A stretch of 64,000 nt of DNA, from the NCBI GenBank assembly GCA_029204225.1, contig CM055093.1, positions 2,832,887 to 2,896,886 on the forward strand. The letters are read 5' to 3'. The translations under genes and the position numbers were made by a program. Within the stretch, counting starts at the first letter, position 1; every line of letters starts with the position of its first letter. Origin of the DNA: Diphasiastrum complanatum. Taxonomy: Eukaryota > Streptophyta > Lycopodiopsida > Lycopodiales > Lycopodiaceae. Below, piece after piece: positions 11,613-24,028 of this stretch. The notes below the pieces were generated by a model. That model did not search any database. It was not told the origin of the DNA and saw nothing but the letters and a program-made list of their open reading frames with translations.

Positions 11613-13640
11613 TCATAATGTTATCAATAATTGAAGTATTAATTTTTCTCATTTTATTGTTGTTTAACATTGACTTCAAAGACTTATAGTTAAATTAGAA
11701 CCTAATGATTTTCCAATGAAAATCTCATCAACCAAATGGTCTTCAACACCCAATGTAGATATGCCTAGCAAAAATCATGTTTTGAAATAGTTAGTAAAGA
11801 TTTGGACACAATCTCAATCATTGCTAAAATTCAAGGAAGTGGTAACAAATAACGAACTACTATCAATACAAATAAGCTAAAACTTACTTGAATGCACAAA
11901 TCCTTCATTTTAGATAGCCTCCTTTGGATGAGAGATCACAAATATCTCTTGTTACCAATCTCTTTCTCTTATTACTTTTTGCCTTTTTATTTAACAAATC
12001 CACGTCTTTTACCAGAGACAAATACAAGATATGTATGGATTGAAATGCCATTTTCATCTTATCATTACTAGTAGTACGTAAAGAAGATGTAACATTTGAA
12101 TCTCCTTCTTGAGTATCTCATTTTCCTCCAAACAAGTTTTCAGCTTTATAGTTTTTTCTTGACTTTCCCTTGATATTTTATTATATTCCTCTTCTAAAAA
12201 ATATATTCTTTGCAATGAATTTGCATTGCCATAGGCTTTCAAATTCTCACAGTAACCCAAAAGACCATTTTTTCCATGACACATATACACTATTAATTGA
12301 GTTACCGAATTAAAATCAGGATGTTGCCTTGAATATAGATCAATAGGATACAATGTTCGTGATGACTATAAATCTAAATGCTTTAGCTTTTCCTCCCTGT
12401 AATGGATCATATCAGAAGCTGATAATTTAGATTCTTTTGAATTTCTTGCTCTAAGTGGAGCATACTCTAGTGAAAGATCCACATGAAGATGATAAAGCTT
12501 AGACATCAGCTAAAATAGCAAAAATAATAATACCAAAGAGCATAGAAACAATAATGGAACTGGAGATGTCGCTAAACACTTTGTTCGACCCGTGAGATGG
12601 AGATGGTAGACTTCCATATTTATAAAATGCCACAGTCCATGTACTTTTTGAATTTTTGAATGTCCCAACTTTTGGGAGGGAATATTTTGACTTATCAGAA
12701 ATCATATTTAACTATTGTTAAGCACCAGTGACGTTTGATGTGACACTCATAAGGTACATGATGCTCATGTAAAGACGTGTGAGAAATGATATTTTGAGAT
12801 TTTAGTGCTATTTTTTTCTCTTCTCCATGGCATTTCTTATAGGGCCCTCTTCGGGCCCATATTTTTTCTAAAGGAAACACGAGAGTTTTGAATAGTGACC
12901 GGTTATTTGTTAATTTTACATAAAATTTGGTTCCTAAAAATAGCATCCCCATTGATTAGGATCTCTCAAATCAGGTTGAGAATTGACCAAAAAGTCAATA
13001 CAGCCAACCAGGTAAGAGACTCCCTAGCGCCTCCTTTTAACACATCAATTGCATGTTCCTATGCCCCTCCAAATCACACTCTTTCCATTCTGATTTCAGA
13101 TCTTCCATTTCCTATGGACCTCCATCTTGAAGACAAAACCACTAGTACTCGTGTCTGAGTTGAATATAAACTTGAGAGGGTCCTTCGACCCAGCCTCTAA
13201 ATACACTCATGATTTGAGTCCCGGACATCGAGCACCAGCTTTTCCCCAGCATTGAGCGCCCACGCACATTTATCGAGCATCCACTCTCATGGGAGAGGAG
13301 GACCAATTCAGACATATGCTTATGGGATATTGATATGGCTGCCTGCCTGGTGGTGACATGATGCTCCATGCAACCATTAAAAAAAAAAACATGTGACTCA
13401 CAGCACGCCACCTGTTTACGGAAAGAGAGATTTCATTATTAAATTTTTATGGACCAATATACTTAGAATGAGAGTGGGATTTGCCAAAGGAACGAAGTAA
13501 ATTTGTTATTATATCTATCGTATGTGCAAATCACCAAAAATCTAGCGTAAGCACATCTCCACTGAAAACATCCAAAATCTTACAAAACAAGAAAAATACA
13601 TCAAATATTAGCTACATACAATGTAAATAATGCATTTATT
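11613..13640. other. AT-rich region without a supported gene
   Basis: Scattered open stretches, for example 12054-12353 on the minus strand, which has a short charged heptad-like segment. These could be further N-terminal remnants of the 10800-11612 protein, but nothing is recognisable. 13090-13400 shows no coding signal. Confidence 0.3.
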
Positions 13641-13649
13641 GCGAGAGCG

Positions 13650-13693
<44 letters not shown>
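13641..13693. repeat. (GA)n microsatellite with GAGC start
   Basis: Around 25 GA units after a short GCGA-type run, 0.5 kb downstream of the atpD stop codon. Confidence 0.95.
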
Positions 13694-13698
<5 letters not shown>

Positions 13699-14215
13699 CG
13701 ATCTGATATAGTCACGTTCATTATCTCACGTCTGAAAATTGCTTACAGGAGGTTATTCAGAATCACATTCGGTCTTTGAATCAGGTTGTAGCCTGGTCGG
13801 AAAGAAACTCGATGTAGTTCTCGCTGAATCAGGCATCAACAGAATTTACGTGATTCCAAATCACAGGCAATTCCTGATGTAACAACACAGCTACAAACAT
13901 AGTATCCGGCAATTCTTAATTGATCTTAGATAAACGAGTCACTGATCATATGCAAAGTTTGTGCCTACCTAAAACATCTCGCAGGATCGAGACCGGATGA
14001 TAGATATGGCGAATAAGTAAGCCTTATCAGAGTATTTAGGATGGAAGATCAATAAACAAATTCAGGCGCTTATAACATTGTCAATTATTCATGGCTTTGA
14101 AAGAAAATTAATGAAACATTTCACGGTCAAGGTTTTGGTCGCTATCTTCCAAACCTCGGCACCAGAATGCTGCTGCGCAAATCCTTTTAGGTCTTCAAAG
14201 CTTCTCCGTTATTTT

Positions 14216-15043
14216 CTAGAAGGATCCAACCTTTTCAGAAAAGTCCATTTGAGCAGCAATGCGCTCAAGCTGTCCTTTCACACTCAGGTCAATGAAACAT
14301 GATCCATCCTTGCCATACTTGACTATGAAACCAGCTATGAGCGTGGGGTCAATTACATTCTTCAGTCTTACATTCTTGGCTGCGGTAAGGCTTCGAACCT
14401 TTTTTGCAATCAACGCAAGCTGAGAGTTCTCAATTTTAACTGCAGATGTGACGGTAGCAACTTGTGTATCCGTCAACCTGTCGTAAATCTCTTCGAACTC
14501 GGTAATAATATCTTGGATGAGATTAATCCTTTTCTTGTCCACCAAAAGGTAAAGGAAGTTTAGAGTATACTCCTGAAACTTAGCATCATCGGCAAGTGTT
14601 TTGAGAATGCTTTTCTTCTTCTCATCAATAATAACTGGATTAATAAGAAAATTGCAGAGCTCCTGCGTCTTAAGAAACGAAGATAGCTTGTCGATGTCAC
14701 TGTTAACAGCTTCTAAAACGTTTTTGGATTTAGCAAGGTCAGCCAGTGCAGCAGCGTAACCGGCAGCCGCAGCATCGGTTGCCATGGCTACCACACCGGA
14801 GCCCGCAGCTTTCATTCTAAGAGGTTGAGGAACTTTGGAGGCTAGAGCATTGTAACCAACAGATGGGATAGAGAAGCTGCTACTGGAAGAAGGCCTTATA
14901 ATAAGGCTACACTGTGCAACTACTGGCTTGAAACCAGAACCTCCGGCTGATTGCTCACTGCAGGCGAAAGTTTGCGACGACCGCATTGAGGACGATAAGG
15001 AACTCTGAAGTGTATGCATATCTGTTCTGCTGCTGAAGCACAA
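14216..15043 (-). CDS. atpD: ATP synthase delta chain, chloroplast precursor
   Basis: A 275-residue single-exon frame. This subunit of CF1 links the catalytic head to the peripheral stalk of the thylakoid ATP synthase. Residues 1 to about 85 are Ser-rich with few acidic residues, as in a chloroplast transit peptide. The rest is the OSCP/delta fold: YAAALADLAKSKNVLEAV at the start of the N-terminal helical domain, FLYLLVDKKRINLIQDI in the middle, and the C-terminal stretch DPTLIAGFIVKYGKDGSCFID...SVKGQLERIA. No stops or frameshifts are seen, so it is probably functional. The first ATG is at 15043; a second in-frame ATG at residue 9 (15019) is equally possible. Plant delta chains are nuclear, so targeting back to the plastid is expected. 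The upstream flank (15044-15600) holds the 5' untranslated region and promoter. Confidence 0.93.
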   Translation of the reverse strand: MCFSSRTDMHTLQSSLSSSMRSSQTFACSEQSAGGSGFKPVVAQCSLIIRPSSSSSFSIPSVGYNALASKVPQPLRMKAAGSGVVAMATDAAAAGYAAALADLAKSKNVLEAVNSDIDKLSSFLKTQELCNFLINPVIIDEKKKSILKTLADDAKFQEYTLNFLYLLVDKKRINLIQDIITEFEEIYDRLTDTQVATVTSAVKIENSQLALIAKKVRSLTAAKNVRLKNVIDPTLIAGFIVKYGKDGSCFIDLSVKGQLERIAAQMDFSEKVGSF

Positions 15044-15573
15044 GTTCTAATCTAAGCAAAGCACAAGTTCTGATCTACGCAAATCAAAGCAAAAATCTGG
15101 CCAAGCAAAAGAAGCAGAAATGAAATATAAATAAAGACTTAATCAAAGCGAAGTTGAAATCAATAGAAAGAAATCTATCCATAAGAAAACTAACTCAACA
15201 AAAACTAGAGATTGAAACTTTTATATAAAAGGAGAAATCCAGCAACAAAATATCAGATCCGGCTTCACGATGGTGGCTTAGGCGCAACCAATGACTAATT
15301 TCCGCATTGATTCGAAGAAGATAAAGTAGCATGCTGCTGCATAAGAAGCAAGCAGATAAAGAAGCATGTGGAGAGGGTAAATGGAGAGGATATCTCGAGA
15401 AATGGATACGATCGCCTAGTACTGTCCATGTTTTCAATCGGACGGTCAACATAAGGATTTGGTTGGACGGCTGCGATGGTCCTTGTTGCTGGGAATAGAC
15501 GGTGTAGATGTGAAAATGAAGGTGAATGGATGAGGAAGATAAAAGTATGTGGTATAGAAGAAGATGAGAATTG
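15044..15573 (-). promoter_or_regulatory. Probable atpD 5' flank
   Basis: Upstream side of atpD. No coding evidence on either strand beyond short shadow frames. A precise TATA box or transcription start cannot be assigned by eye. Confidence 0.3.
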
Positions 15574-15600
15574 GTGAGTTTTTGGCATTGCCTTGATAGG

Positions 15601-15750
15601 CAATTATGTATTAGGTAATGGCCATTGGGAGGGCCATTACCATAAATAATTTGGGACCCGGGCAGCGAGTGGCGGAGGCCACGAGTTACTTGGGGACCAG
15701 ATTATTTATGGTAATGGCCCGACGAATTGACCATTACCTGACGTAATTGC
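15601..15750. repeat. Palindromic (MITE-like) inverted repeat
   Basis: Left arm 15601-15660 and right arm 15692-15749 are imperfect reverse complements. Shared blocks include GGTAATGG and GGCCATTACCATAAATAAT. A GC-rich loop of about 30 bases separates them. The structure would fold into a ~60 bp stem. It lies in the upstream flank of atpD. Confidence 0.7.
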
Positions 15751-15772
15751 AATTCGGCTAATTTTTTTAGGC

Positions 15773-15809
15773 CTCTCTCTCATGGAGTGTCTCTCCCTCT
15801 CTCTGTTGT

Positions 15810-15865
<56 letters not shown>

Positions 15866-16130
15866 GGTGCGCTGTCTCTCCCTCTGTCTCCCCGTGTTGC
15901 CCTCTCTCCTCTCTCTCCCTCCCCCGGTGCGCTCTCTCTCTCTCTCCGGGGTCCTCTCTCCTGCGCTCTCCCTCTCTCTCCCTCCCTCCCCCTACTGCGC
16001 TCTCCCTCTCTCCCCCGTGCTGCCTCTCTTCTCTCCCTCCCTCCCCCTGCTGCGCCCTGCCTTCTCTCCTCTCTCCGCTCCTCTCCCTCCCCTGCTGCGC
16101 TCATGTGCCCTCTCCCTCCCCTTGTTGCGT

Positions 16131-16182
<52 letters not shown>
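15773..16182. repeat. Complex CT-rich microsatellite block
   Basis: Two pure (CT)n runs (about 15810-15862 and 16132-16180) bracket a degenerate CCTCTCTCC-rich stretch with interspersed GTGCGCT or TGCTGCGCT units. All open frames here are Leu/Ser or Arg/Glu low-complexity shadows. Confidence 0.9.
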
Positions 16183-16184
<2 letters not shown>

Positions 16185-16391
16185 GCGTTTGTTGTATCTC
16201 TTTTTTTTTAAAAAGAGGAAAAAATATGGGGTCTATATTATGCAAAATAATATAGGGCCCAAAAAAGCCCAAAAATTAGCTGAACGACAATTACGTGTGT
16301 CGAGGTTGGTCAATGTTGGATTTGGGTCTTTTAGTTTTTGTGGTGAGTTTTTGGTGTTGCCTTGCAAAGGCAATACTATGTGTTAGGTGTT

Positions 16392-16810
16392 GAAGTTGGT
16401 CAATGTAGTTTTAAAAAAACTCAATGTTAAAGGATAAAGAGTTTTGACGGTCTCAACTTTTGGGGCATGGACAATGGCATGCAACCCACACCCATGCAAA
16501 GTGAATTTTTGAGATACTTTTTGCATGAGCAAATTGGCTTTTGGGCATGCAAATGATGTCACGTTACTTTGCATGTTTTTGAAAACAACTTTAAAAAGTT
16601 GTCTTGAGGTTGGTCAATGTAGTTTTAAAAAAAGTCAACGTTAAAGGATAAAGAGATTTAATGGTCTCAACTTTTGGGGCATGGACCTTGGCATGCAACC
16701 CACACCCCGCGCAAAGTGAATTTTTTAGATACTTTTTGCATGAGCAAATTTGCTTGGGCATGCAAACCATGTCACGTTACATGCATGTTTTTGAAAACAA
16801 CTTTAAAACA
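16392..16810. repeat. Tandem duplication, ~214-base unit, two copies
   Basis: Copy 1 16392-16605 and copy 2 16606-16810. Both start with GTTGGTCAATGTAGTTTTAAAAAAA and contain GGTCTCAACTTTTGGGGCATGGAC, then end in AAAACAACTTTAAAA. The copies differ at scattered sites. Confidence 0.85.
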
Positions 16811-16957
16811 ATGATGCTTAGGACTCAAGAGGCTGGCCCCTGATGGAGCTGTATCATCAAGGGTCATGGGAATAATTGGCCTAATAATGGCTACCCTAGT
16901 CTCTTTATTTCGTAATTGAGTAATTTACAGCATGGGCGCTGAAGATATCGTCATCTT

Positions 16958-18222
16958 CCAACTTAAGCCTTTGTTCTTGTTGCTCGTACTTTAAAACATA
17001 TTCCATAGTTTCCCTTAATCAGAACCCAGGCTTGAGAGAAGTAGTTTGTAGATAGTTTTCTACAATGCTCCGATATTGAGGTTGAGCTATATATATAGCA
17101 TTGTACAAGATATACTTCTCCATAATCAAATACTGGGACCATTTGTTGGAATTCTCTATTGTACTCAGCAACTGTAGTTGTCTGGTCCAAAGAACACCAT
17201 TGGATGAAGTCAGATCGATTGAATATCTATCTACAAACTCTTTTGAAAGTTAACTAGTTCTCAGAAAGAAAATCATGAACGATGTTCCACCATGACTGAA
17301 CACGTCCTTGGAAACCCGATGAAGCAAAGAAAACTATATCATTGTCGCCAATACCTCCACTATAGTAGAAGTTATAATCCAAATCTTCTAGCCAACTGAC
17401 TACATTAATGGAGTGAATGCTTCCATCAAAGGTAGGACTAACGTATTCAGACAGTCGTTGGTTGTAATAATAAGATTTCCGTTGAGCGGTGACTTTCCAC
17501 CATTCATTCATATGGTTTGTAGATAAGTGCCCCAGAACAAGTGCACGATCCATCATATTGCGCAACTCCATAAAACTAGCGGCATAAATGGATTTGGAAA
17601 GAGTTGGTTGAAGCACATTCTTTATAGGCATTTGAAGGAAACCCACATAGTAGTTCAAACATTTTCTATACTCAAATTTTGTCTTCTGAACCAATGCCAA
17701 AAATTGCTGATTAAATTGCTATACAAAACCAGTTTGTTTGAGAGATTCGAATGACTTCTCATAAAATCTGGTAATACTATCGATGCAAGCAATTTTGAAT
17801 TGATTCCAAAGCTTTGTGTCCGAATGTGCTTGAGTATCCCACCATGCTTGAACTTGTCCTTGAAAGCACAATGAAGCGAAATAGATTTTATCTTTTTTAG
17901 AATAATGGCGATGACGGAAATAAGCTTCTAATTAGTCAACCAATCATCAATGCTGATTGAACTTGGTTGTCCGTCAAATAAAGGTTGTAACATACGATTT
18001 CAGATTGTATTTCATCAATAGATGGAAATTGAATGTTTTGACTATAACGGTCCATCATTAATGACTAGTGAAGACTTGTGGACTATGAATTCACCGTTTG
18101 AAATTTATTCAAAATGATATTTTACAAGCTGGTAAAATTGCTCTTCTCCACTCACTTAAAGATTTTGAGTCCTCGAAGGATAAAGTGGCTGTGAATGGAA
18201 AGTGTAATAGTTTAAAATGAAG
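16958..18222 (-). mobile_element. Second, inverted copy of the gag-only element (leader and gag)
   Basis: The reverse complement aligns with positions about 806-2036 over its full length, with scattered substitutions. It includes the ATG start, both gag blocks (17254-17700 and 16963-17190 frames) and the leader. It keeps the ~37 bases, encoding IGDNDIVFFASSGFQG, that are lost from the first copy, so its second gag block is more complete there. Other stops and shifts remain. Neither an LTR nor the acidic tail is included; both ends are truncated. Confidence 0.8.
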
Positions 18223-18279
18223 GAAGATTAAGGAGGAACTTTCCCAGTTTTAAGTTCTGAAGACAGAACTTGAATAAGG

Positions 18280-18904
18280 GGGGAAGAATCTCATGCCCAT
18301 GACTGGTCTCCGGTAGCGTGTCCACGCTAGGGACCGGTAAACCAACAACCCATAAGTTAATTGTGACTATAAGGGAATTGGGACCCTTATGTGTACATGG
18401 TCATAATTAATGGTCGTAGGCCTGAACACTTGATGGTGGATTTGTATGGGTCTATCAGTGAGTCATTGGGGAACTGGATGACGTGGCCCAGATAGGCTAC
18501 AGAGGTGTCCACTGAGGTGTCACAGTGCACTACTAGTGGTGCATGGGCCTAGGAGGGTATAAGTATATCTGATGGGCTCTCACTAGTGTGTGGCTGAATG
18601 CTGTTGGTGTGATGCCATACTCTTCTTTGTGATTGATCCATATCTTGGGGGCTAGATCCGTTCGATCTAGGTTGGTTGGGTTGGTTTGTCCACCATCAGG
18701 TTCCCTTGTGTTGCTTGTGATTGGCATGCTTAGAATAGGATCCTTGGATTGAGGACTTTATAGTTCCCGACTAGGCCATGACTCAAGCTCCAGAGCTAGC
18801 TCATGACTTGTGACTACTTGACTGGCTCACCACAGGTCGGAGGCTCAGTCCTTAGGAAGCGTCACCCCTTAGAGTCTTACAGGGCACACTGGGTGCACCC
18901 AAGT
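18280..18904. other. Non-coding stretch, possible LTR
   Basis: A purine tract (AAGGGGGGAAGAA near 18277) is followed by a 600-base non-coding segment with LTR-like composition. The first bases read TC instead of TG, and no partner copy is present in the window, so the call is tentative. Confidence 0.25.
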
Positions 18905-19230
18905 TAGCTTCTGATCATAATGATTGTGAATCCTGATATGAAATTGCAAATATTATTGAAAAATGAATATTCTAAGATATTCATCGTGAATATTGTGAAT
19001 AATGATCGTGAATATTGTGAATAGTGATCGCGAATATTGTGAATAATGATTGTGAACATTGTGAACACTGATCGTGAATACTGATTTGAAATTGTGAATG
19101 CTGAAACAAATATTATGAGATACTGATCGTGAATATGGTGAATATGAATCGTGAATATTGATCACAAATATTGATTGTGAACACTCTTGAATACTGAAAG
19201 TAATCGTGATTATTCTGGACACTTTTGAGT
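18905..19230. repeat. AT-rich minisatellite
   Basis: More than ten imperfect copies of a ~20-base unit, TGATCGTGAATATTGTGAATA, degrading toward the right end. Confidence 0.8.
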
Positions 19231-19529
19231 ATAGATTATGACATGGCAAGGTCTTTGTGGTAGAATATCATATTATACTTATTTTTAGTCTTGGCGCCAT
19301 AAGCTAAGCTATTATGTCGATTTGCTAAAAGATATGTGTCACTAGTAGTTGAGTTTGGGGATTAATACTTAAAAAAATGAGAAGACTGATTTGAGTTTTT
19401 ATAGTTTTTTTTAGATTTGGCCTCATAAAGTTAAGTTATTATGAAAATTTGCTAAAAGATAAGGTGTCACTATGAGTTCGAGCATTAGGATGAGTTTTTT
19501 TTAACAATTTTTTATAGTTCTAAGCTTTC

Positions 19530-20181
19530 TGTGAAAAAATACAGATCCAAAACACATTAGTGGATCAACAAGATCTTGGGCCAATTTGGTTGCACATCTA
19601 GAAATAGCTAGAAGATAGAAAGCACTACTTTATGCATGCTAGAACTTAGAAATGCACAAAGATGTGATCATAAACACTTAGATATGACTTAGTACTGTCT
19701 CTGTCCATACAGCAGCAATAAAGTACAGTACTTCACATGTTTGAAAGCTAGATCAACCATAAAATCAACATTCTACACATAGAAAACCAAGATATCAAGA
19801 GAGAAACGCGAGATGGACATAGAAACACAAGAGGTGAATTCTCCACAAAAAAAGAAACTATGATGATTATTTCTCCACACAGGTACAAATATTTATAGCT
19901 TCCAAAATGTCATTTGGCCACTTGCCCCAAACTTGACCTAATTTGAAAACTTCTAGATACTTCATCAAAAACCTAGAAAATCTAGTCTAGATGCAGTACC
20001 AAAATTAGCCAATTAGAATGGGTCCAAATCCAACCTCATCAGCTTATCTACTTGTCAAAAATAGTAAATCCACTATTTAGGCCCTTATTGACAAATATGA
20101 AACTATCTCTAAGTTGAGATTTTAAGTTGGCCTCCAAAAATGCCAATAAACCAACAAAACTAGTTGACAAATTTGTTCACA
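19530..20181 (-). repeat. Copia-type LTR, minus strand
   Basis: On the minus strand it starts TGTGAACAAATTT at 20181 and ends TTTTTTCACA at 19530, with inverted TGTGAA/TTCACA ends like the LTR at 8529-9229. A purine-rich tract precedes it (rc of 20182-20190, GGTGGAAAG). Its coding region is not recognisable to the right, so it is probably a remnant 3' LTR. Confidence 0.5.
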
Positions 20182-20740
20182 CTTTCCACCTAAATTTTTG
20201 ATCAACTAATGGAGTTACTATTTACTACATTTACAAGATGGCCCAGCCTTGTTGAGAGTAAGGTCCTTGATATGTATCTTCTCTGATGTCAACCCAGATT
20301 GGAGTCCTCATTTCCATCTTCGCTCGTAACACTCGAGTCCAACTTCGCTACAGTGTGGGACTTAACATGTCATACCTATTTCATGTCTAGCTCAAGGTGT
20401 CATGGCGAGCTTCATGTAAAGCTAATGCTAGTGGCCCTAGAGACAATTCACTCTCAAATTGGATGTAGCTTGTCATTATGATTTTTAAAAATGACCTTGT
20501 TAAGGCAGATAACCATTTGATTTCAATTCAACACGAAGTCTAATTTGAACAACATCAAATCTTTTAGTCAAGACCTATGTGATCATTCACACGTTGTTAC
20601 ACATTCGTTGAGGTGATTCCATCTTTCGCTCCTAGATTTCACATGTTGACATGTTGCCTTGTTTGGTTATGGAAAACACTCATATTTTGTTGGTTACCTT
20701 GCTTTCATGGTTTGAATCCACAAAGTGGTAGAGTTTCCTC
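20182..20740. other. No gene seen
   Basis: Probably the 3' untranslated internal part of the preceding LTR element followed by unassigned sequence. The frame 20299-20481 has no recognisable content. Confidence 0.3.
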
Positions 20741-21095
20741 CTCTCAATAAGCATGTAAAATGGAGTACAAGAGGTGCCTTTTTATTCTTGGGGAGGCCCT
20801 TGCCCCTTTGCTTCTATTGGCTACTTCAATGAGGAAAGGATTGAAATCCTAGTCCTTAAGGAAAAAACACAACTAAATCTAAGGTGCACAAAGAATCACA
20901 CTCCACCTAACACCACTTTGACTTTGACTACTACTTAGACTTTGGGCCTTTCACATTATTTTATTTACATGGCCCAAGTCTATTTTATTCCATAAAACAA
21001 TATTCTACATGTGCTCATTGGGCTATGAGCTTACACACGCAGGATGCCATGGCCCTCGCACCTAGTTTATTTATGTATAGTAAATACCCTCAACA
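20741..21095 (-). repeat. LTR fragment, minus strand, ACACGCAGG family
   Basis: On the minus strand it starts TGTTGAGGG at 21095. It shares with 4569-5195 the conserved block around TGTGTAAGCTC/CCAATGAGCAC (21011-21069) and the stretch GGTGCCTTTTTATTC...GGCCCTTGCCCCTTT (about 20790-20815), in the same order. Confidence 0.5.
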
Positions 21096-21169
21096 TGATG
21101 TAGAACTCGAAGCTTCATGACCAAAGGCTTTCTCACAAGTACAACCCGGATCAATCTATAGTGTATGGG

Positions 21170-22690
21170 CACAAGTCATGGTGATTAGCTTTAAAAGCTA
21201 CACAATCTTTCCACTAAACGTGTCTATAATTGCACTTTCACTAGTAATGGTCGGGCTTTGAGAGTGGTAAACATTTGCAAAGTTGGGCGTCATGATATGG
21301 CCGCTTGACGTTTAGCAATAGGAAGCAAATCCATTGCTTGAGAGAACTAAGCAGAATAGATGTTACAAATACCAAGTACATACTACTTGGAGTGAAAATG
21401 GTTGCTTATACGTTAGATCAACGTCAGCCAAGGACTCTATAGGTTGTGCACTTGACACTACCTTATAATGACAATTTTTGTTCTCATAGGAAAGCAGACA
21501 AGAAAGCCATTTAAGTCAAATCAAGAACCCATACCTAAGGATTTGCTAGACATTGTACATACTGATATATGTGGCCCAATGCAAACACCAACACTACTTG
21601 GTGCTAAACTTTGTATTACTTTTATAGATGACTATTCCAAAAGAACTGCTGTATATTTTTTGAAGCACAAATCTGAAGCATTCCAATTCTTCAAGAAATA
21701 CAAAGAAAATGCTGAGTTGTAGGCAGACAAGAAGATCAAAGCTCTTATGAGCGATAACGGTGGTGAATACATCTCAAACAAGTTCAAGGACTACTGCTCT
21801 CAGCCAACGACATTGAGCAACAACTTGCTACTTCCTATTGTCCAGAGTTGAATGGACTGCCAGAAAGGAAGAACAAGACCTTAGTCGAGTTTGCCAAATG
21901 CATGATAACTCATGTTTCGTTGCCCAAATCGTTCTGGCAACATGCGACCTACGTACATAACCGATGTATAACTAAAAGCCTCCCTGACAGCAAAATCCCT
22001 CATGAAGTCTGGACAGGATCCAAGTCTTCATTGAAACATTTGAGAGTATTCGGATGTACTGCCTATGCTCATGTCCCAAACTACAACAGAAAGAAATTAG
22101 TTGAGCATTCATTCAAAACTATTTTTGTTGGCTACTATACTTCTGATAGAATGTATAGACTGTACAATATAGAGACCTGTAAAGTTGTTACTAGCAGGGA
22201 CTTGACTTTTATTGAAGATCTATTTATTGATTGAAGGACAAGAACAAGATGTAGTCTATAGTTTTTGCCACAACAACTGATACATATCGAAAGACTATTT
22301 CGATCTCTTTCAACATTCACTATGTACAGTTAGACCCAAAAGAAGAAGAAGAAGCTGCAATTCAGGAGCAGTCGACACAACCGACACAAAGTCGAATCTT
22401 GTAGCCATAGACTTCAACCAGAAGATCAACAAGAACCCGAACTCAGCTTGTTCGATATACTGATGAGTTCGTTCACTATTCTATTCAGGAGCCAACCACA
22501 ATTGAGGAAGCTATGTCACATGTCGATTCAGATCTCTGGAAAGAAGCAATGGATAAGGAGTACAACTCATTGCTGAGGAACAACACATGGACTGTCACCA
22601 AGGTGCCAACAGACAGAAAGATAATCGACTGCAAATGGATCTTTAAGATCAAATACAATACAGACGGTAGTATCGATCCGTGCGCCGTTG
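21170..22690 (+). pseudogene. Ty1/copia integrase and RT start, broken
   Basis: Frame 21468-21722 carries the GAG-pre-integrase end (GKQTRKPF) and the integrase core start with HTDICGPMQT and TFIDDYSK. After a stop at 21721 the next part reads MSDNGGEYIS (about 21749) and, from 21848, NGLPERKNKTL...FGCTAYAHVP, the second half of the core and the conserved region following it. The three acidic positions of the DDE triad can be placed (D of HTDICG, D of MSDNGGEY, E of PERKN). Near 22510 an RT start appears (WKEAMDKEYNSLLRNNTW...DCKWIFKIKY) and ends abruptly at about 22680 in unrelated sequence. At least four stops or shifts; not functional. Confidence 0.8.
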
Positions 22691-23340
22691 CCTCTGCTGC
22701 GTCGTGACATACCAAATTCCAACAAAAAGAGGCACTCCCCTTGCACTTACCTCACTCCAATATGTCCCTTCCCAACATGCCAAAGGTAGATAGGTGTTAC
22801 TTCCAACACGTGGCTTGACCCCCTCATTTAAGGAGGCTGCCTCTAGTGGCAACCTCCAACATGTGCCCATCTCTCTCTCTCTCTCTCTCTCCACATGCAC
22901 AAGAATACATGTGCAACAAGTTGGGGAAGTGCTTCTTGGTTTCTAAGGGAAAGCTCAAACTTAACATAAAAAAACTTTGGATGCCAAGCTAATGACAGTG
23001 AGCCAATCCCATTGGGTTGCAAGCCAAAAAAGTGGAAGTGCATATTAGCTCTTCGATGTGTTGTAAGCAAAAGAGACAAAAACTTGCATTTATTGTGTGA
23101 TTCCCTTGAAGCTCTGACCTAACCAGGGTTAATCAATTCTCTCCTTGGGTTGATCAACTATTTTGAATCTCTCTCCGTCTATTTTGAAGCGCTCTCCATC
23201 TATGTATATGATGATCCATGCATGTGGCCACTCAAGCGTCCGCAAGTAGACGTATACGGGCGCAGCAATGGTGGAATGGCCACAATGCATGTGGATACCA
23301 CATCTCTCTCTCGCTCTCGCTCTCGCTCGCATATTTTATT
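22691..23340. other. Intergenic DNA with short CT runs
   Basis: Non-coding. It contains a (CT)n run at about 22871-22892 and TCTCGC repeats near 23305-23330. Confidence 0.4.
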
Positions 23341-24028
23341 CTCTTCGACATCTCATAGTTCTATTTCTTTGTGCTTATGACTTCCGTTGCCAGATTGTCG
23401 CTACTAGCATTTTGTCGCTCTGGATCAGTTACTTAGTTTCCTGCTTCCTGTTTGCTTTGCTTTCTTTCTTACTGTTCTTTAATTGCACTTATGATTCTTT
23501 AGGCCATTGCTAATGTTACGTGTGGTGGGCTTTTAATCTGGATCAGCTACCTGCTTAGTTCCTGCTTCCTATTTGCTTTCTTTCTTTTAAGTTAGTGTTG
23601 TTTAGTTGCACTTAGAATGTTACGAATCGGCTTCTAATTCTTTTGTGATTCCATTCATGCAAATCCGTTTTTAGTTTTGGATCCGTTTTTGTTTCATCTT
23701 TCACAGTCCTAGGGTTTGCCTTTGTTTGCGATCCTTTTTAAAGGTGCAATTTCAGTTTCACACTTTTGGAGTTTGTTCTTAGTTCTCCCAGCTGGCTAGG
23801 TTGGTTTCTCCGTTGTTACGGCGGCATTTTTTCTGCAGATTGTTCTTTGAGCGCAAACAGGCGGGATTGGCTTTTACGCCTTCAATTCTGTCTAAGAATC
23901 CATATTTTGATCTGTGTTTGTGATATTTGTATCAAGGGAATTTGATAATTGTGTAAGGATCTATATTTTGGTCTGCTTTGTCATATTGTTATCAAGGACA
24001 TTTGATCTTTGTGTTATCAGCAGACAAG
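23341..24028 (+). promoter_or_regulatory. 5' flank and leader of the ESS2 gene
   Basis: T-rich non-coding sequence with two imperfect copies of a CTGGATCAG(C/T)TAC...TTCCTGCTTCCT(G/A)TTTGCTTTC segment (about 23421-23470 and 23537-23585). A leader intron is possible because a pyrimidine-rich TTATCAGCAG lies just before the start codon. Confidence 0.35.

Larger units (their letters stand above)
15574..16388. repeat. Insertion flanked by a ~45-base direct duplication
   Basis: The stretch GTGAGTTTTTGG...TTGCCTTG...AGGCAA...TTAGGT occurs at 15574-15617 and again, slightly diverged, at 16343-16388. The palindrome and the CT-rich block lie between the copies. This fits a duplication or an insertion between repeats. 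Confidence 0.5.

Noticed and set aside
15782-16386. Long plus- and minus-strand open frames in the CT-rich block.
   Set aside because: They are Leu/Ser or Arg/Glu low-complexity products of the microsatellite in all frames.
18905-19230. Possible CRISPR-like array of short repeats.
   Set aside because: Repeats are adjacent, degenerate and without unique spacers in a eukaryotic context; it is an AT-rich minisatellite.
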